Shown here: positions 55,696 to 64,000 of the stretch, in pieces
Position numbering within the stretch: position 1 is the first letter of the stretch
Layout of the letters: each line of letters starts with the position of its first letter
DNA from: Chloroflexaceae bacterium
Lineage (GTDB): Bacteria > Chloroflexota > Chloroflexia > Chloroflexales > Chloroflexaceae
Length of the DNA stretch: 64,000 nucleotides
Reading direction: 5' to 3'
Assembly (NCBI GenBank): GCA_028282325.1
Contig: JANQID010000140.1
Coordinates: 1-64,000 of the forward strand
Notes under the pieces: model-generated
What the model was told of the DNA's origin: nothing
The model's input: only the letters and a program-made list of their open reading frames with translations
Database searches by the model: none
Position numbers and translations under genes: made by a program

Positions 55696-56949
55696 CTAAA
55701 CCGTCTCACCGCTCACGATGTCGCCGCTTGGAAAGTCGTCCAGGTTGCGATCGGCGTTGATCACGACATTGCGACCGATGGAAATGCCCGCCGGAATGTG
55801 CGCGCCTTTGCCAACCACGGAAATGCCGGTGTTCAACTTTTCGGGTTGCAACTTGTTGGCCGTGGCAAGATCGTCGCCCCAACCCAGTTGCACGCCCGCA
55901 TTGACGACCACTTGCTTGTCGATAACCACCTTGTCGAGTACTGCCCCCGGACCGATCCAAGTGTCATTCATCACCACGCTGTCACGTACAATTGCGCCCG
56001 GCGAGACATATACCCCCGGTGAAAGTACGGAGTTTTCGACCGTACCGCGCAGGATGCTGCCGTTGCACACCATCGAGCGCACCACGCTCGCCTGGGGGCC
56101 AATCTTGACCGATGGGCGCTCTTCGCTTCGTGTGCGGATAACCCACGATGGATCGTAGAGCTTGAACGCACAGCTCGGGTCGAGCAATTCAAGATTGGTT
56201 TCCCAATACGCGTCAACCGTCCCGACATCAACCCAGTACCCCTCGAAGCGATAGGCATAGACGCGATCTTCGGCGATCATCGCCGGGATGACGTTCTTGC
56301 CGAAGTCGATGCGCGGCTTGTCCTCGCTGCCCTCGCTGAGCCGCCGAATCAGAATATCGGTGTTGAAGACGTAGATGCCCATCGAAGCCAGAGTACCTTT
56401 GTCGCGCGCCTTGGGCTTCTCAGTAAACTCAACAATCTGATCTTGCTCATCGACGGTCATAATGCCGAAGCGATCCGTCTGCTCCAACGGCACTTCCATC
56501 ACCGCGACGGTCAGATCGGCGCGTTTGCGCAGATGCGTCTCGATGATGTCGCGGTAGTCCATTTTGTAGATGTGGTCGCCGGAGAGTACCAGTACGAGGT
56601 CGGCGCGCTGTTCGCGGATGAAATTCAGGTTCTGGTAGATTGCGTCCGATGTACCCCGATACCAACTCTGTTCATTGCGACCCTGGTAGGGTTGCAGCAG
56701 CCGCACGCCGCCGCGCATACGGTCAAGGTCCCAGGGTTTACCAATGCCGATGTGGTCGTTCAACGAATGTGGCCGGTACTGGGTCAGCACGGCCACATTG
56801 AAAATCCCGGAGTTCACGCAGTTAGACAGCGTGAAATCGATGATGCGATATTTGCCAGCAAAGGGGACTGACGGCTTGGCTCGTTTCTCGGAAAGAACGC
56901 TCAAGCGCGTTCCCTCGCCGCCTGCCATAATCATTGCAGTGATGCGCAT
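55696..56949 (-). CDS. glgC: Glucose-1-phosphate adenylyltransferase, catalytic subunit
   Basis: A 417-residue enzyme making ADP-glucose for glycogen synthesis. The N-terminal signature [19 protein letters not shown] is intact apart from P-to-V in the PLT region, and [34 protein letters not shown] (catalytic Asp) and EFTEKPKA (sugar-phosphate Lys) are present. The C-terminal left-handed helix follows. First gene of the pair with the GlgD-like subunit, which it precedes on the minus strand. The ATG at 56949 gives normal length. Confidence 0.95.
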   Translation of the reverse strand: MRITAMIMAGGEGTRLSVLSEKRAKPSVPFAGKYRIIDFTLSNCVNSGIFNVAVLTQYRPHSLNDHIGIGKPWDLDRMRGGVRLLQPYQGRNEQSWYRGTSDAIYQNLNFIREQRADLVLVLSGDHIYKMDYRDIIETHLRKRADLTVAVMEVPLEQTDRFGIMTVDEQDQIVEFTEKPKARDKGTLASMGIYVFNTDILIRRLSEGSEDKPRIDFGKNVIPAMIAEDRVYAYRFEGYWVDVGTVDAYWETNLELLDPSCAFKLYDPSWVIRTRSEERPSVKIGPQASVVRSMVCNGSILRGTVENSVLSPGVYVSPGAIVRDSVVMNDTWIGPGAVLDKVVIDKQVVVNAGVQLGWGDDLATANKLQPEKLNTGISVVGKGAHIPAGISIGRNVVINADRNLDDFPSGDIVSGETV

Positions 56950-57215
56950 ATTCCGAGTTCTCTATCTTATTACTTGTTCCGTCTGGATGCCCCCTGATTG
57001 TAACCTGAAATGGAGGGATATGCAAAAAGGGGGCGCAAGGCGTCGTCCTGGAAGCAAGCCCGCCGCCTGCGGCTTTTACATATACGGGCATTCGACAGAC
57101 ACGCGCCGGTCGCTTATTATGAGGCTTGAAATGGTTGGGTCGTTCGATGAAAAGGAGTTGACTACGCTCCGCCACAGCGCCGGTCATCTGCCGTTTGGAA
57201 AAGGAGCCCCGAACA
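56950..57215. other. Intergenic region before the degraded gene cluster
   Basis: About 265 bases upstream of glgC with no gene that I recognise. TTATTATGAGG near 57112-57122 could be part of a promoter, unproven. Confidence 0.4.
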
Positions 57216-57363
57216 ATGGCTACAACCTTAATAAGAAATGCAGCAACTGGCCGATCAACTCTCACCGCTCGATCAGGTAGAGCTCATCGCGTATCTAACC
57301 CGGCGCATTGCCCCCGCCCTGAGCGCTGACGCACTGGCTGCTATCACTTCTGGCACGCCGTGA
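57216..57363 (+). pseudogene. Frameshifted small antitoxin-like gene
   Basis: AAGGAG with good spacing precedes ATG at 57216 (MATTLIR), but the meaningful sequence, [20 protein letters not shown] and TRRIAPALSADALAA, is in another frame from 57238 to 57363. The combined protein would be about 48 residues, like the short start of Chloroflexi antitoxin-like proteins (xLSPxDQxELIAYL). A one-base indel near 57235 explains it. The partner is not visible. Confidence 0.5.
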
Positions 57364-57411
57364 AATCGTACTACGCATCTGCTGAACTGTGCGGTCTCAG
57401 GAGGCGGCGCG

Positions 57412-57603
57412 ATGACGCTTGATCGTAGTCATACCCTCCTGATCGCCACCGGCAGCTACGCCCACGCGCCGCAGCTCAACGTCCCGATCACTGCTGCCGT
57501 ACTGCGCCATCAGGTCTTTAGCTGCGACGCCGGCCATGGGGAGGAATGGTCTATAATGAGTCTGTTCAAACCCGCGCCACGGGAAAGGAGGAATCCGTTA
57601 TGA
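57412..57603 (+). pseudogene. N-terminal fragment of a caspase-like (peptidase C14) gene
   Basis: ATG at 57412 begins MTLDRSHTLLIATGSYAHAP, then QLNVPITAAVLRHQVF. This matches the N-terminus of bacterial caspase-domain proteins, which typically read ALLIGVGxYxxAPxLNVPIT followed by an alpha helix and AVLRDPxF; the helix is deleted here and similarity stops after about 40 residues. The catalytic His and Cys would lie far downstream and are absent. Confidence 0.55.
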
Positions 57604-57900
57604 GCAATACCCCAGACCAATTCACGATCACGGTGTCCCGAAATGAATTTGGAAGCGCTGCTGCGCCGGATCGTGCGCGAAGAGTTGACCCGCCTGCTCG
57701 AAGCGCAGCGGTCATCGCTGCTCGATTCCTGGAGTCACGAAGGCCCAGATGAATCGGACGGCGACGCTGCTTTGCTGGCGGATGTGCTGGCCCAGATTGA
57801 ACGTGAAGCGGACGAAGCTGTGCCGCGCATCAACTGGGCGGAGGCCAAAGCCGAGCTGGCGCGTGCGGAGGCTGCCGGTGATTTACCAGAGCGATATTGA
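57601..57900 (+). pseudogene. Frameshifted small gene, antitoxin-like
   Basis: ATG at 57601 (MSNTPDQFTITVSRNEF), with GGAGG just upstream, runs into the wrong frame; from 57643 another frame continues as EALLRRIVREELTRLL to a stop at 57900. One extra G near 57648-57653 (TTTGGAAG) joins the two into a protein of about 100 residues ending INWAEAKAELARAEAAGDLP. It could alternatively be translated from ATG 57643 as an 85-residue protein. Acidic, helical and small, as antitoxins are; the family is not identified. Confidence 0.5.
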
Positions 57901-57943
57901 CTATGATAGCCTGTAGCTGTGCGCTGTAAGCAAGGAGCTTGCG

Positions 57944-58018
57944 ATGCCCTTTCCCATTGCCCACGCCCTCCTGATCGACACCAGCAGCTACGCTCACGCC
58001 ACCGCCGGATCGCCATAG
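57944..58018 (+). pseudogene. Second N-terminal caspase-like fragment
   Basis: AAGGAG (57932-57937) precedes ATG at 57944. The 24 codons read MPFPIAHALLIDTSSYAHAT and stop at TAG, overlapping the 3' end of the convergent histidine kinase. It is a second copy of the caspase-like start at 57412. The pattern antitoxin-like, caspase start, antitoxin-like, caspase start suggests a duplicated unit. Confidence 0.5.
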
Positions 58019-59466
58019 GATGGAGGCGTTGCCGGCGCGTCGGACTCGGTGGAGGTCGCTTCGAGGGGCAGCCAGATTGCGAACGTGCTGCCGCGCCCGC
58101 GTTCGCTGGCCACCGTTACCTCGCCGTTGTGCGCATCGACGATCCGCTTGACGATTGACAGACCGAGACCCACGCCGCCCTTGCGACGCGAACGCGCGCG
58201 GTCGGCGCGATAGAAACGCTCGAAGATGTGCGGCAGATCATCCGCCTCAATGCCCTCGCCGGTATCCGCCACCGCGATGCAGGCGTAGCCCTCGCGGCGC
58301 TCCAGGCTCAGCGTCACCAAGCCGCCCGGCGCCGTATGCTGAATGGCATTGACCCCCAGGTTGAGCACCGCCTGCTTCAGCCGATCGCGATCACCCCGCA
58401 CGCTGATCTGATCCTCAGCTCCAATGCGCAGCGCCGCCTCGCCCGCCAGAGGCGCTAGCTCGCGGTGCAGTTCAAGCAGCAACGTATCGAGTTCGACGGC
58501 CTCCATACGCAACTGCACGCCTGATTCGCTGCGCGCTAGCAACAGCAGGTCGTTGACCATACGGATCAAGCGCGCAACCTCGCGGCGCATATCGGCCAGC
58601 GACTCGTCGAGTAATTCGGGGCGTTTGTACCCTCCGCGCGCCAGCACTTCCAGGTTGCCTTGCATCGCGGCGAGGGGCGTGCGCAACTCGTGCGATACAT
58701 CGGCCACAAAGCGGCGCTGGGTGATAAAAAGGGCTTCCAGGCGGGCCAGCAAGTCGTTGATGGTAATGGTGAGGCGGTGCAATTCATCCTGCGAACGAGG
58801 CACGGTGACACGCTGATCGAGGTCCTCCGCCCGTGCAATGCTCTGCGCCGTGCGTGTCACCTGGTCAATCGGGGCCAGTGCGGTGCGCGAAAGCCAGGTC
58901 GCCCCGGCTGCCGTCAAAAAGAGCACGATCGCGCCGCCGCCGAGGAAGATGAATAGCAGCAGCTTCAGGGTGCGATCAACATCATTCAGCGAGCGCGAGA
59001 TTTGCAAATAGCCGATGAGTTGCCCGTTGTTGCGCAAAACCAGCGGCGTGATCAGCGACATCACTCGCCCGTCATTGAGCGATCGGGTGATCATCAACTC
59101 CGGCTGCGCCAATCCCTCAGCCAGAATGTCATCGGGCAAGGCCAGTTCGTGGCCTTCCAGGTTAGGCGAGCGCCCCAACAACTCGCCGCGCGGCGCGAAA
59201 ACCTGGGCCAGCAGATTGGGATTATCGAATACACGCGTATAATCGCCCCGCAGCAGCAAGAGCACCTCGCCCGACGGCGTAATGATCTTGTTGAGGCCGC
59301 CCGAATTGAAGATCGTGCGCACCTGCTGGGTTCCCGCGTACAGGTCTCCTTCAACACCTCGTTCGAGCGCGCTTTTAACCGTAAAGATCACTCCTCCGCC
59401 CAGCAGTATCAGGGCGATGGCAAAAAAGCCGGTGTAATAGAGGATCAAGCGTGCGCGTAATGACAT
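57994..59466 (-). CDS. Sensor histidine kinase with HAMP domain
   Basis: A 490-residue classic receptor kinase. MSLRARLILYYTGFFAIALI is the first membrane segment, an extracellular sensor of about 130 residues follows, a second helix (LLLFIFLGGGAIVLFLTAAG) leads to HAMP. The HisKA box FVADVSHELRTPLAAMQGNL has the phospho-His. The ATPase has NLGVNAIQHTAPGG, DTGEGIEADDLPHIFERFYR and GGVGLGLSIVKRIVDAHNGE. All catalytic motifs are intact. No response regulator is adjacent in the window, so it is an orphan here; the signal is unknown. Confidence 0.93.
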   Translation of the reverse strand: MSLRARLILYYTGFFAIALILLGGGVIFTVKSALERGVEGDLYAGTQQVRTIFNSGGLNKIITPSGEVLLLLRGDYTRVFDNPNLLAQVFAPRGELLGRSPNLEGHELALPDDILAEGLAQPELMITRSLNDGRVMSLITPLVLRNNGQLIGYLQISRSLNDVDRTLKLLLFIFLGGGAIVLFLTAAGATWLSRTALAPIDQVTRTAQSIARAEDLDQRVTVPRSQDELHRLTITINDLLARLEALFITQRRFVADVSHELRTPLAAMQGNLEVLARGGYKRPELLDESLADMRREVARLIRMVNDLLLLARSESGVQLRMEAVELDTLLLELHRELAPLAGEAALRIGAEDQISVRGDRDRLKQAVLNLGVNAIQHTAPGGLVTLSLERREGYACIAVADTGEGIEADDLPHIFERFYRADRARSRRKGGVGLGLSIVKRIVDAHNGEVTVASERGRGSTFAIWLPLEATSTESDAPATPPSYGDPAVA

Positions 59467-59724
59467 AGGGATGGAGCGCTCTGGAATTTGCTAACGTTCA
59501 TTCAGTGTAGCGCGCGCGCGTGCAGACTGCAAGAGGAAGGACGATTGTCTCATCATGTTCTCATCTGCGATAGTTTTACAAATTGCAATAGGCGCAGATC
59601 TAGAAATTTCTCGCATTCATGCGTATAATAGGTTCAAAGAGATACTATTTCATTTGTTTCCGTGTAAAACATTTATAGCACATCCGTTCGGTAACGGACG
59701 CTTGAATCGCCCCAGAGACCGACT

Positions 59725-60939
59725 ATGCGCCTCCGCTCACTACAATTGTTGCTGCTCGCCTGCACCGCCGCGCTGTTCCTGGGTGCCGCATGGGATTACC
59801 AGGCCGTCGCACGCCCGCAGACCGCCGATTTTCTGCCTGCCTACTCGCCGGAAGAGGCTGCTGCCCGTGTCGTCGCTGCCCAGGCCGAGCAAGCCAACTA
59901 TCGCCAAATGCTCGCTCGCCAGCTCAACGCGATCGATCCCGCCCGGCTGCCGTTGACCCTGACACTCTATTTTCCTCAGACCGGCCATCATCTGAGCAAC
60001 CGTTCCGGCTTTCTCGATTTCTGGCGCGCCAACGGCCAGGTGCTTATTTTTGGCTATCCCATCACCGAAGAGCTGATCGAGGATGGGCGCGTGGTGCAAT
60101 ATTTCGAGCGCGCCCGCTTCGAATATCATCCCGATGCGCCCGAAGCGACCGGTCGGGTCAAGCTGGGGTTGATCGGGCGCGAACTGACGGCTGAAAGCCC
60201 ATTCGCCGGCGCTCCCGATCCGCAAAACGGCTATCGCTATTTCCCCGAAACCCAGCACACGTTGTACGGCGAGTTTCGGCGTTATTGGGAACGTCGCGGC
60301 GGACTGGAGATATTTGGCTATCCTGTCAGCGAAGAGTTTGAAGACAGTGGCCGTATCGTGCAGTATTTTGAGCGCGCCCGCTTCGAATACAACCCTGGCG
60401 ATATGGCTGCCTTCTATCGCAATATGGAGCGGGCAAACGGCATCATGCTCAACACGCTGCACGAGGTTGAGTTGAGCGATCTGGGACGCCAGATCGCCCA
60501 GGCGCGTGGGATCGACACCGCCGCGACGGAACGGATTGCCGGAGCAGCCGATTGGCATCCGGTCTTATGGCAGCGACGGATCGAAGTCAACCTTTCGACC
60601 CAATGGTTAACCGCCTACGAAGGCGCGCTGGAGGTCTATCGCGCGCCGGTGGCAACCGGTCGCGACGGCTTTAATACGCCCGCGGGCGAGTTTGCCGTCT
60701 ATGATAAGCTGACGATGCAAACGATGACGGGATCGGTCGGCGACGAAAGCTGGCACGTTCCCGACATCCCCTGGGTGATGTATGTGGTCGGTGGCGTGGC
60801 GCTGCACGGTACCTACTGGCACAATGCATTCGGCACAGGCGTGCGTATGTCGCACGGATGCATCAATCTTGGCATGGACGACGCCGAGTGGCTCTATCAA
60901 TGGGCCGATATCGGCACGTCGGTTATCATTCACTATTGA
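59725..60939 (+). CDS. Exported L,D-transpeptidase (YkuD) with duplicated FGYP-type modules
   Basis: A 404-residue secreted protein. MRLRSLQLLLLACTAALFLG is the signal peptide. Two modules of about 45 residues repeat: IFGYPITEELIEDGRVVQYF and IFGYPVSEEFEDSGRIVQYF, each continuing ERARFEYxP, similar to LGFP-like wall-associated repeats. The C-terminal YkuD domain has LHGTYWHNAFGTG and MSHGCINLGMDDAEW with the catalytic Cys of SHGC. It would form 3-3 peptidoglycan cross-links or attach proteins to the wall. Confidence 0.93.
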   Translation: MRLRSLQLLLLACTAALFLGAAWDYQAVARPQTADFLPAYSPEEAAARVVAAQAEQANYRQMLARQLNAIDPARLPLTLTLYFPQTGHHLSNRSGFLDFWRANGQVLIFGYPITEELIEDGRVVQYFERARFEYHPDAPEATGRVKLGLIGRELTAESPFAGAPDPQNGYRYFPETQHTLYGEFRRYWERRGGLEIFGYPVSEEFEDSGRIVQYFERARFEYNPGDMAAFYRNMERANGIMLNTLHEVELSDLGRQIAQARGIDTAATERIAGAADWHPVLWQRRIEVNLSTQWLTAYEGALEVYRAPVATGRDGFNTPAGEFAVYDKLTMQTMTGSVGDESWHVPDIPWVMYVVGGVALHGTYWHNAFGTGVRMSHGCINLGMDDAEWLYQWADIGTSVIIHY

Positions 60940-60961
60940 ATTTGTTTAGAGGACGCTCGTT

Positions 60962-61816
60962 GTGACTGAACGGCATGTGACGACGGCACATGAACAAACG
61001 CCGGTTCCGCTTGAACAGACGCACTACGCCCAACCAAAATCTGATCGTTTCTGGATCTCCACATTTCTGAGCGTTATGGGCATATTGCTGATCGGGCTGT
61101 TGTTTACACCCGGCCTGCCGCTGGAGTGGAAAATGTACGCAGTCGTCCACGGTGTGTGCGGCCAGCAGCATCTCGTTTTTATGGGCGACCTGCAATTTCC
61201 GCTCTGCGCCCGCAACGCCGGCATCTATATGAGCTTTCTTTTGACCATCGGCTATATCTGGCTGATTGGACGCAAGCGTGCCGGACGCATCCCGCCCTGG
61301 TCGATCACCACCGTGCTCGTGCTCTTCGTTGTGGTTATGGGCGTCGATGGCTTCAATTCGTTTTTCCTCGATCTGGGGCTGCCGCACCTCTATACGCCCG
61401 ACAATCGCCTGCGCACGATCACCGGCATGGGTATGGGCGTCTCAATCGCCGTCCTCCTACACCTGATCTTCAACCTGTCCCTACGCAAAGATGTTGACGA
61501 TCACCAGCCCGTGCTGCGCAACTGGGGTGAACTCCTCGGTATTCTGGCGATCGACTTCCTGGCGCTGACCGCAATCTACGGCAACATCGCGTTTATGTTC
61601 TGGCCGCTGGCCTTCATCGCCTTTTTCGGCATTACCAGCGTGCTCTACAGCGTCAATTTGCTGATGACCAGCCTGATGATGGGATACGATGGCTCGATCA
61701 CTAGCCTGCGCCAATTGGCCAGACCGGCGACCATCGCGATCATCCCGACGTTACTCATTCTGGGGCTGCTATCAACGGGGCGTTTCTGGCTGGAGGCGCA
61801 GGGGGTGCTTTTCTAG
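60962..61816 (+). CDS. DUF2085 integral membrane protein
   Basis: A 284-residue membrane protein with about seven helices. VVHGVCGQQHLVFMGDLQF followed by PLCARNAGIYMSFLL is the DUF2085 hallmark, in which the CARN(T/A)GIY motif is nearly invariant. The N-terminal 40 residues are polar. GTG start at 60962, 22 bases after the transpeptidase stop, so the two may form an operon. No biochemical function is known for this family. Confidence 0.88.
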   Translation: MTERHVTTAHEQTPVPLEQTHYAQPKSDRFWISTFLSVMGILLIGLLFTPGLPLEWKMYAVVHGVCGQQHLVFMGDLQFPLCARNAGIYMSFLLTIGYIWLIGRKRAGRIPPWSITTVLVLFVVVMGVDGFNSFFLDLGLPHLYTPDNRLRTITGMGMGVSIAVLLHLIFNLSLRKDVDDHQPVLRNWGELLGILAIDFLALTAIYGNIAFMFWPLAFIAFFGITSVLYSVNLLMTSLMMGYDGSITSLRQLARPATIAIIPTLLILGLLSTGRFWLEAQGVLF

Positions 61817-61845
61817 CCCGCGTTCGTTCCGCCTATTCCCGGCGT

Positions 61846-62286
61846 TTAAATATAATACATCACATTGCCGGAGCGTTGCCGTTTGCGCTGGCAAAGATCT
61901 TCCAGAGTTATCTCGCGCAACTGATTCTCGAAAATTGCGCGCAACTCGCACCAGACTTCCGTGATAATCGCGCGATCGTCGATCTGGGTCGGCGTTAGAT
62001 CGTCGCGGCTGACATCAATCGGCAGCAACGGCCCTTCGAGCGTCGTTAACGCCTCGATCAACGTGATGTTCTCAGGCGCGCGGGCCAGCATATGCCCGCC
62101 CTGGGGGCCGCGCAGACTGTCAATCAACCCCGCTTTGCGCAGCAGGATGAGCAACTGGTTGAGATAGTTGACGGGAATGCCCTGTCGGGTAGCAATGTCG
62201 TCGCTCTGCACCAGACCCTCGCCATAGTGTTGCGCCAGGTCAAAGAGCGCCCGCAGGCCATATTCTCCCTTGCTTGAAATACGCAT
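61846..62286 (-). CDS. Rrf2-family transcriptional regulator
   Basis: A 146-residue winged-helix regulator starting MRISSKGEYGLRALFDLAQH, with the recognition region GIPVNYLNQLLILLRKAGLI and wing SLRGPQGGHMLAR. Relatives such as IscR and NsrR bind an Fe-S cluster through three cysteines; only one Cys is visible here (EVWCELRA), so a cluster is unlikely. A GC hairpin (CCCGGC/GCCGGG, 62309-62327) lies just upstream and could affect expression. ATG 62493 further upstream adds 69 unrelated residues and is rejected. Confidence 0.88.
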   Translation of the reverse strand: MRISSKGEYGLRALFDLAQHYGEGLVQSDDIATRQGIPVNYLNQLLILLRKAGLIDSLRGPQGGHMLARAPENITLIEALTTLEGPLLPIDVSRDDLTPTQIDDRAIITEVWCELRAIFENQLREITLEDLCQRKRQRSGNVMYYI

Positions 62287-62608
62287 ATGTTTTGTATGAA
62301 TGAAAGAACCCGGCTCCGGATGCCGGGAATTGCCAGAGTACGGGTATTTTCGAGAGTACAGCTTTGGTCGAGCAGGCCAAAGCTGAGTCAACAAATCAAG
62401 ATTCATGCTACCATCGAGATGCGCGCCTGTCAATGTATGGAAACAAAGCCGTGATAGGTTTTGAACGCCTTTCGCAGATCGTAAAGAGGTCATAAGTATA
62501 GGTCGTACAAAATAGCTGTAGGATTGGCAGTCCTCTGTTGTCTATGTTTTATCCGATCGCTCTATCAACTCCCAGCGACGGGCGAAGCGCTCTGCGGGCA
62601 TATGGCGG
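62287..62608. other. Intergenic region upstream of the Rrf2 gene
   Basis: About 320 bases. Apart from the CCCGGC/GCCGGG hairpin near the Rrf2 start I see only AT-rich promoter-like sequence (TATACT near 62494 on the minus strand) without a well-spaced -35. Confidence 0.4.
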
Positions 62609-64000
62609 CTAATCCTGCGTAAGCAGCCGATCGACGGCATCAGCAAGCTGGCGCATCGTGCTGACATAATGAACCGCATTGCACATCGGCATATACTTCA
62701 ACATATCGCTGCTCAGGCTGCCGGGATCAAAGCGCCCCCACATAAAGGGTGGCTCCGGGTTGAACCATATCACTCGGCGGGCGCGGCGTTTGATAAAATC
62801 GAATGCCTTGAGGCCGGGATCATTCTCGTTGTTGCGTGCGTCGCCCATTACAATGACCGTTGTGCGTCGATCAACGCAATCGCAATGATCGCGCACGAAT
62901 TCACCCAGACTGGCGCCCAGATCGGTGCTGTAGCTCCGCGTCGGACGAACATTGCGCATCACCTGTTCGATGGCTGTATCAGGCCGAGCTTCAGCAAAGT
63001 AGGTGCTGATGTCATAGATACGGTCAATAAACGCAAACGAGCGCGTGCGGCTGATCTGATCTTGCAAGGAGTAGATCAACAGCAGCATAAAGCTCATAAA
63101 GCGTTCGGTTGAGACGCTGCGGTCGCAGATGATGACCAGTCGGGGTTTGAGATGGCGACGGCGATGGCGGACGACGATTGGTACCCCGCCGAACTGCAAG
63201 TTTGCCCGGATCGTGCCCTTCGCATCGATCGAACCACGTTTGCCGCGTCGCTGACGCAACGCTAGCCGCGAGCGCAGCCGGGCCGCGAGCTGGGCGACAA
63301 GCGCGCGCATATGCTGCGCCTCCTCCGGGCTGAGGTATTCGAACGGGCGATCGAGCAATTCCTCGGCGCGTGGCTGAGGCAGCCCTTCCTGGCGCGCCTG
63401 CTCGCGCATACGCTGGCCGATCTGCTGTGCAATCTGTTCAGCCAGGGCTTGCTGATTCGCGCGCGCCGCCTGTTCGATCTCTTGCAACGCCGCTTCGCTC
63501 ATTCCGGCCTCGCGCAACTTCTCCAGCAGTTCTTGCAGCGCCTGTTCCAGTTTGTTGAATTGCATTTGGCGCATTGCCCGGCGCGCCATCCAATCCTGGT
63601 ACATAGGGTTGCTCATATTCGGTGCGGCGGTTTGATCAACCATATCGCGGATCTGCTGGTCGCCAGGGCGCTGGCCTTGCATCATTGCCTGAAACAGTTG
63701 CGCCAATTGCTGGGGCGTCATCGCAGCCAGCATCTGCTGCAACATCTGCTGGAGCATCTGCTGCTCTTCTTCGCTCATATTGCCGCCGCCCGGTTGGCGC
63801 ATCGGCTTTGCGGCCCCGCCAAAGAATTGGGGAAATAACTCCCGGAATGTTGCGCCATCCTGCGGTTCTTTGATTAGCGTTGCCTGAAGCGCAGAGCGGA
63901 ACAAGCTTTTATCGGCGATGCCGATGTGCTCCACCGCACGCAGCGCATCGGCGCTCTCGGCGACGCTGATCCGCACGCCGGCCGCACGCAGACCGGCGAT
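62609..64000 (-). CDS. VWA-domain (CoxE-like) protein, 5' end outside window
   Basis: The frame is open to the right edge, so the N-terminus is missing. The visible part has a long Gln/Met-rich coiled region (MSEEEQQMLQQMLQQMLAAM, then several helical Arg/Glu stretches) followed by a von Willebrand A domain. RLVIICDRSVSTERFMSFML is the MIDAS region (DxSxS pattern), and TTVIVMGDARNN the later strand. CoxE-like VWA proteins usually work with a MoxR-type AAA+ ATPase in metalloenzyme or complex assembly; the ATPase would lie outside this window. Confidence 0.88.
   Translation of the reverse strand: MAGLRAAGVRISVAESADALRAVEHIGIADKSLFRSALQATLIKEPQDGATFRELFPQFFGGAAKPMRQPGGGNMSEEEQQMLQQMLQQMLAAMTPQQLAQLFQAMMQGQRPGDQQIRDMVDQTAAPNMSNPMYQDWMARRAMRQMQFNKLEQALQELLEKLREAGMSEAALQEIEQAARANQQALAEQIAQQIGQRMREQARQEGLPQPRAEELLDRPFEYLSPEEAQHMRALVAQLAARLRSRLALRQRRGKRGSIDAKGTIRANLQFGGVPIVVRHRRRHLKPRLVIICDRSVSTERFMSFMLLLIYSLQDQISRTRSFAFIDRIYDISTYFAEARPDTAIEQVMRNVRPTRSYSTDLGASLGEFVRDHCDCVDRRTTVIVMGDARNNENDPGLKAFDFIKRRARRVIWFNPEPPFMWGRFDPGSLSSDMLKYMPMCNAVHYVSTMRQLADAVDRLLTQD

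Noticed and set aside
61846-62286. Fe-S sensing by the Rrf2 regulator
   Set aside because: Only one cysteine is visible, whereas IscR-type clusters need three.

Overview
The window looks like a chromosomal segment of a Chloroflexota bacterium, probably class Chloroflexia. This is inferred from the gene repertoire: a T-box-controlled valS, long fused mannose-1-phosphate guanylyltransferase/phosphomannomutase, short EF-Ts, Ser/Thr kinase with TPRs, cobalamin-type radical SAM relative, NACHT and caspase relatives. Promoters with near-consensus sigma-70 boxes and 17-bp spacers recur (valS, rpsB, tRNA-Leu, marR, SAM riboswitch, 46.1 kb). I cannot name the species.

Layout. 1-4.6 kb is a decaying accessory patch: an N-terminally membrane-anchored NACHT ATPase with a C-terminal FGE-sulfatase domain running off the left edge, an MntA antitoxin whose HepT partner is cut short, a DUF559 nuclease, a UPF0175 antitoxin, relics of hsdM and of a second UPF0175 gene, and three copies of a GC-rich palindromic repeat. 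4.6-9.9 kb holds T-box-valS, an APS-kinase pseudogene, a phosphoribosyltransferase and a CBS-domain protein. 10-17.4 kb (minus strand) is one long housekeeping operon, rpsB-tsf-pyrH-frr-uppS-cdsA-rseP, with an unusual tail: a membrane Cas4-like nuclease split over two polypeptides, then two small proteins. 17.5-23.2 kb has a truncated tpx lying in frame behind a PknB-TPR kinase, and the guanylyltransferase fusion. 23.4-28.8 kb has tRNA-Leu(UAG), a marR-ABC exporter pair with a likely autoregulatory operator, and lon.

29.1-35.4 kb is a SAM-I riboswitch operon for the activated methyl cycle: mtnA (methylthioribose salvage), a MetE-like protein without visible zinc ligands, a PfkB kinase (probably adenosine kinase), ahcY and metK. 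Together these make SAM, split S-adenosylhomocysteine, remove adenosine and recycle methylthioribose. 35.5-43 kb has a PRK-like kinase, a secreted metalloprotease, a glucosaminidase-like secreted protein, an endonuclease III relative and glycogen phosphorylase. 43.2-48.3 kb has an internally deleted rtcB, a glycosyltransferase, a polyprenyl-phosphate sugar transferase, a promoter-to-terminator structured RNA candidate and a PLP decarboxylase. 48.7-56.9 kb has a two-component system, a radical-SAM-like pseudoenzyme with a cobalamin-type N-terminus, RlmI and a GlgC plus GlgD-like pair. 57.2-58 kb is a graveyard of antitoxin-like and caspase-like gene fragments. 58-64 kb has a histidine kinase, an L,D-transpeptidase, a DUF2085 membrane protein, an Rrf2 regulator and a VWA protein open at the right edge.

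Most notable: the split, membrane-embedded Cas4-like nuclease in a ribosomal/envelope operon, the structured RNA at 46.1-46.5 kb, the radical-SAM pseudoenzyme, and a recurring pattern of proteins that keep their fold but lose catalytic residues (MetE-like, PMM domain, second GlgC). Function calls rest on motif recognition by eye; no database search was run.
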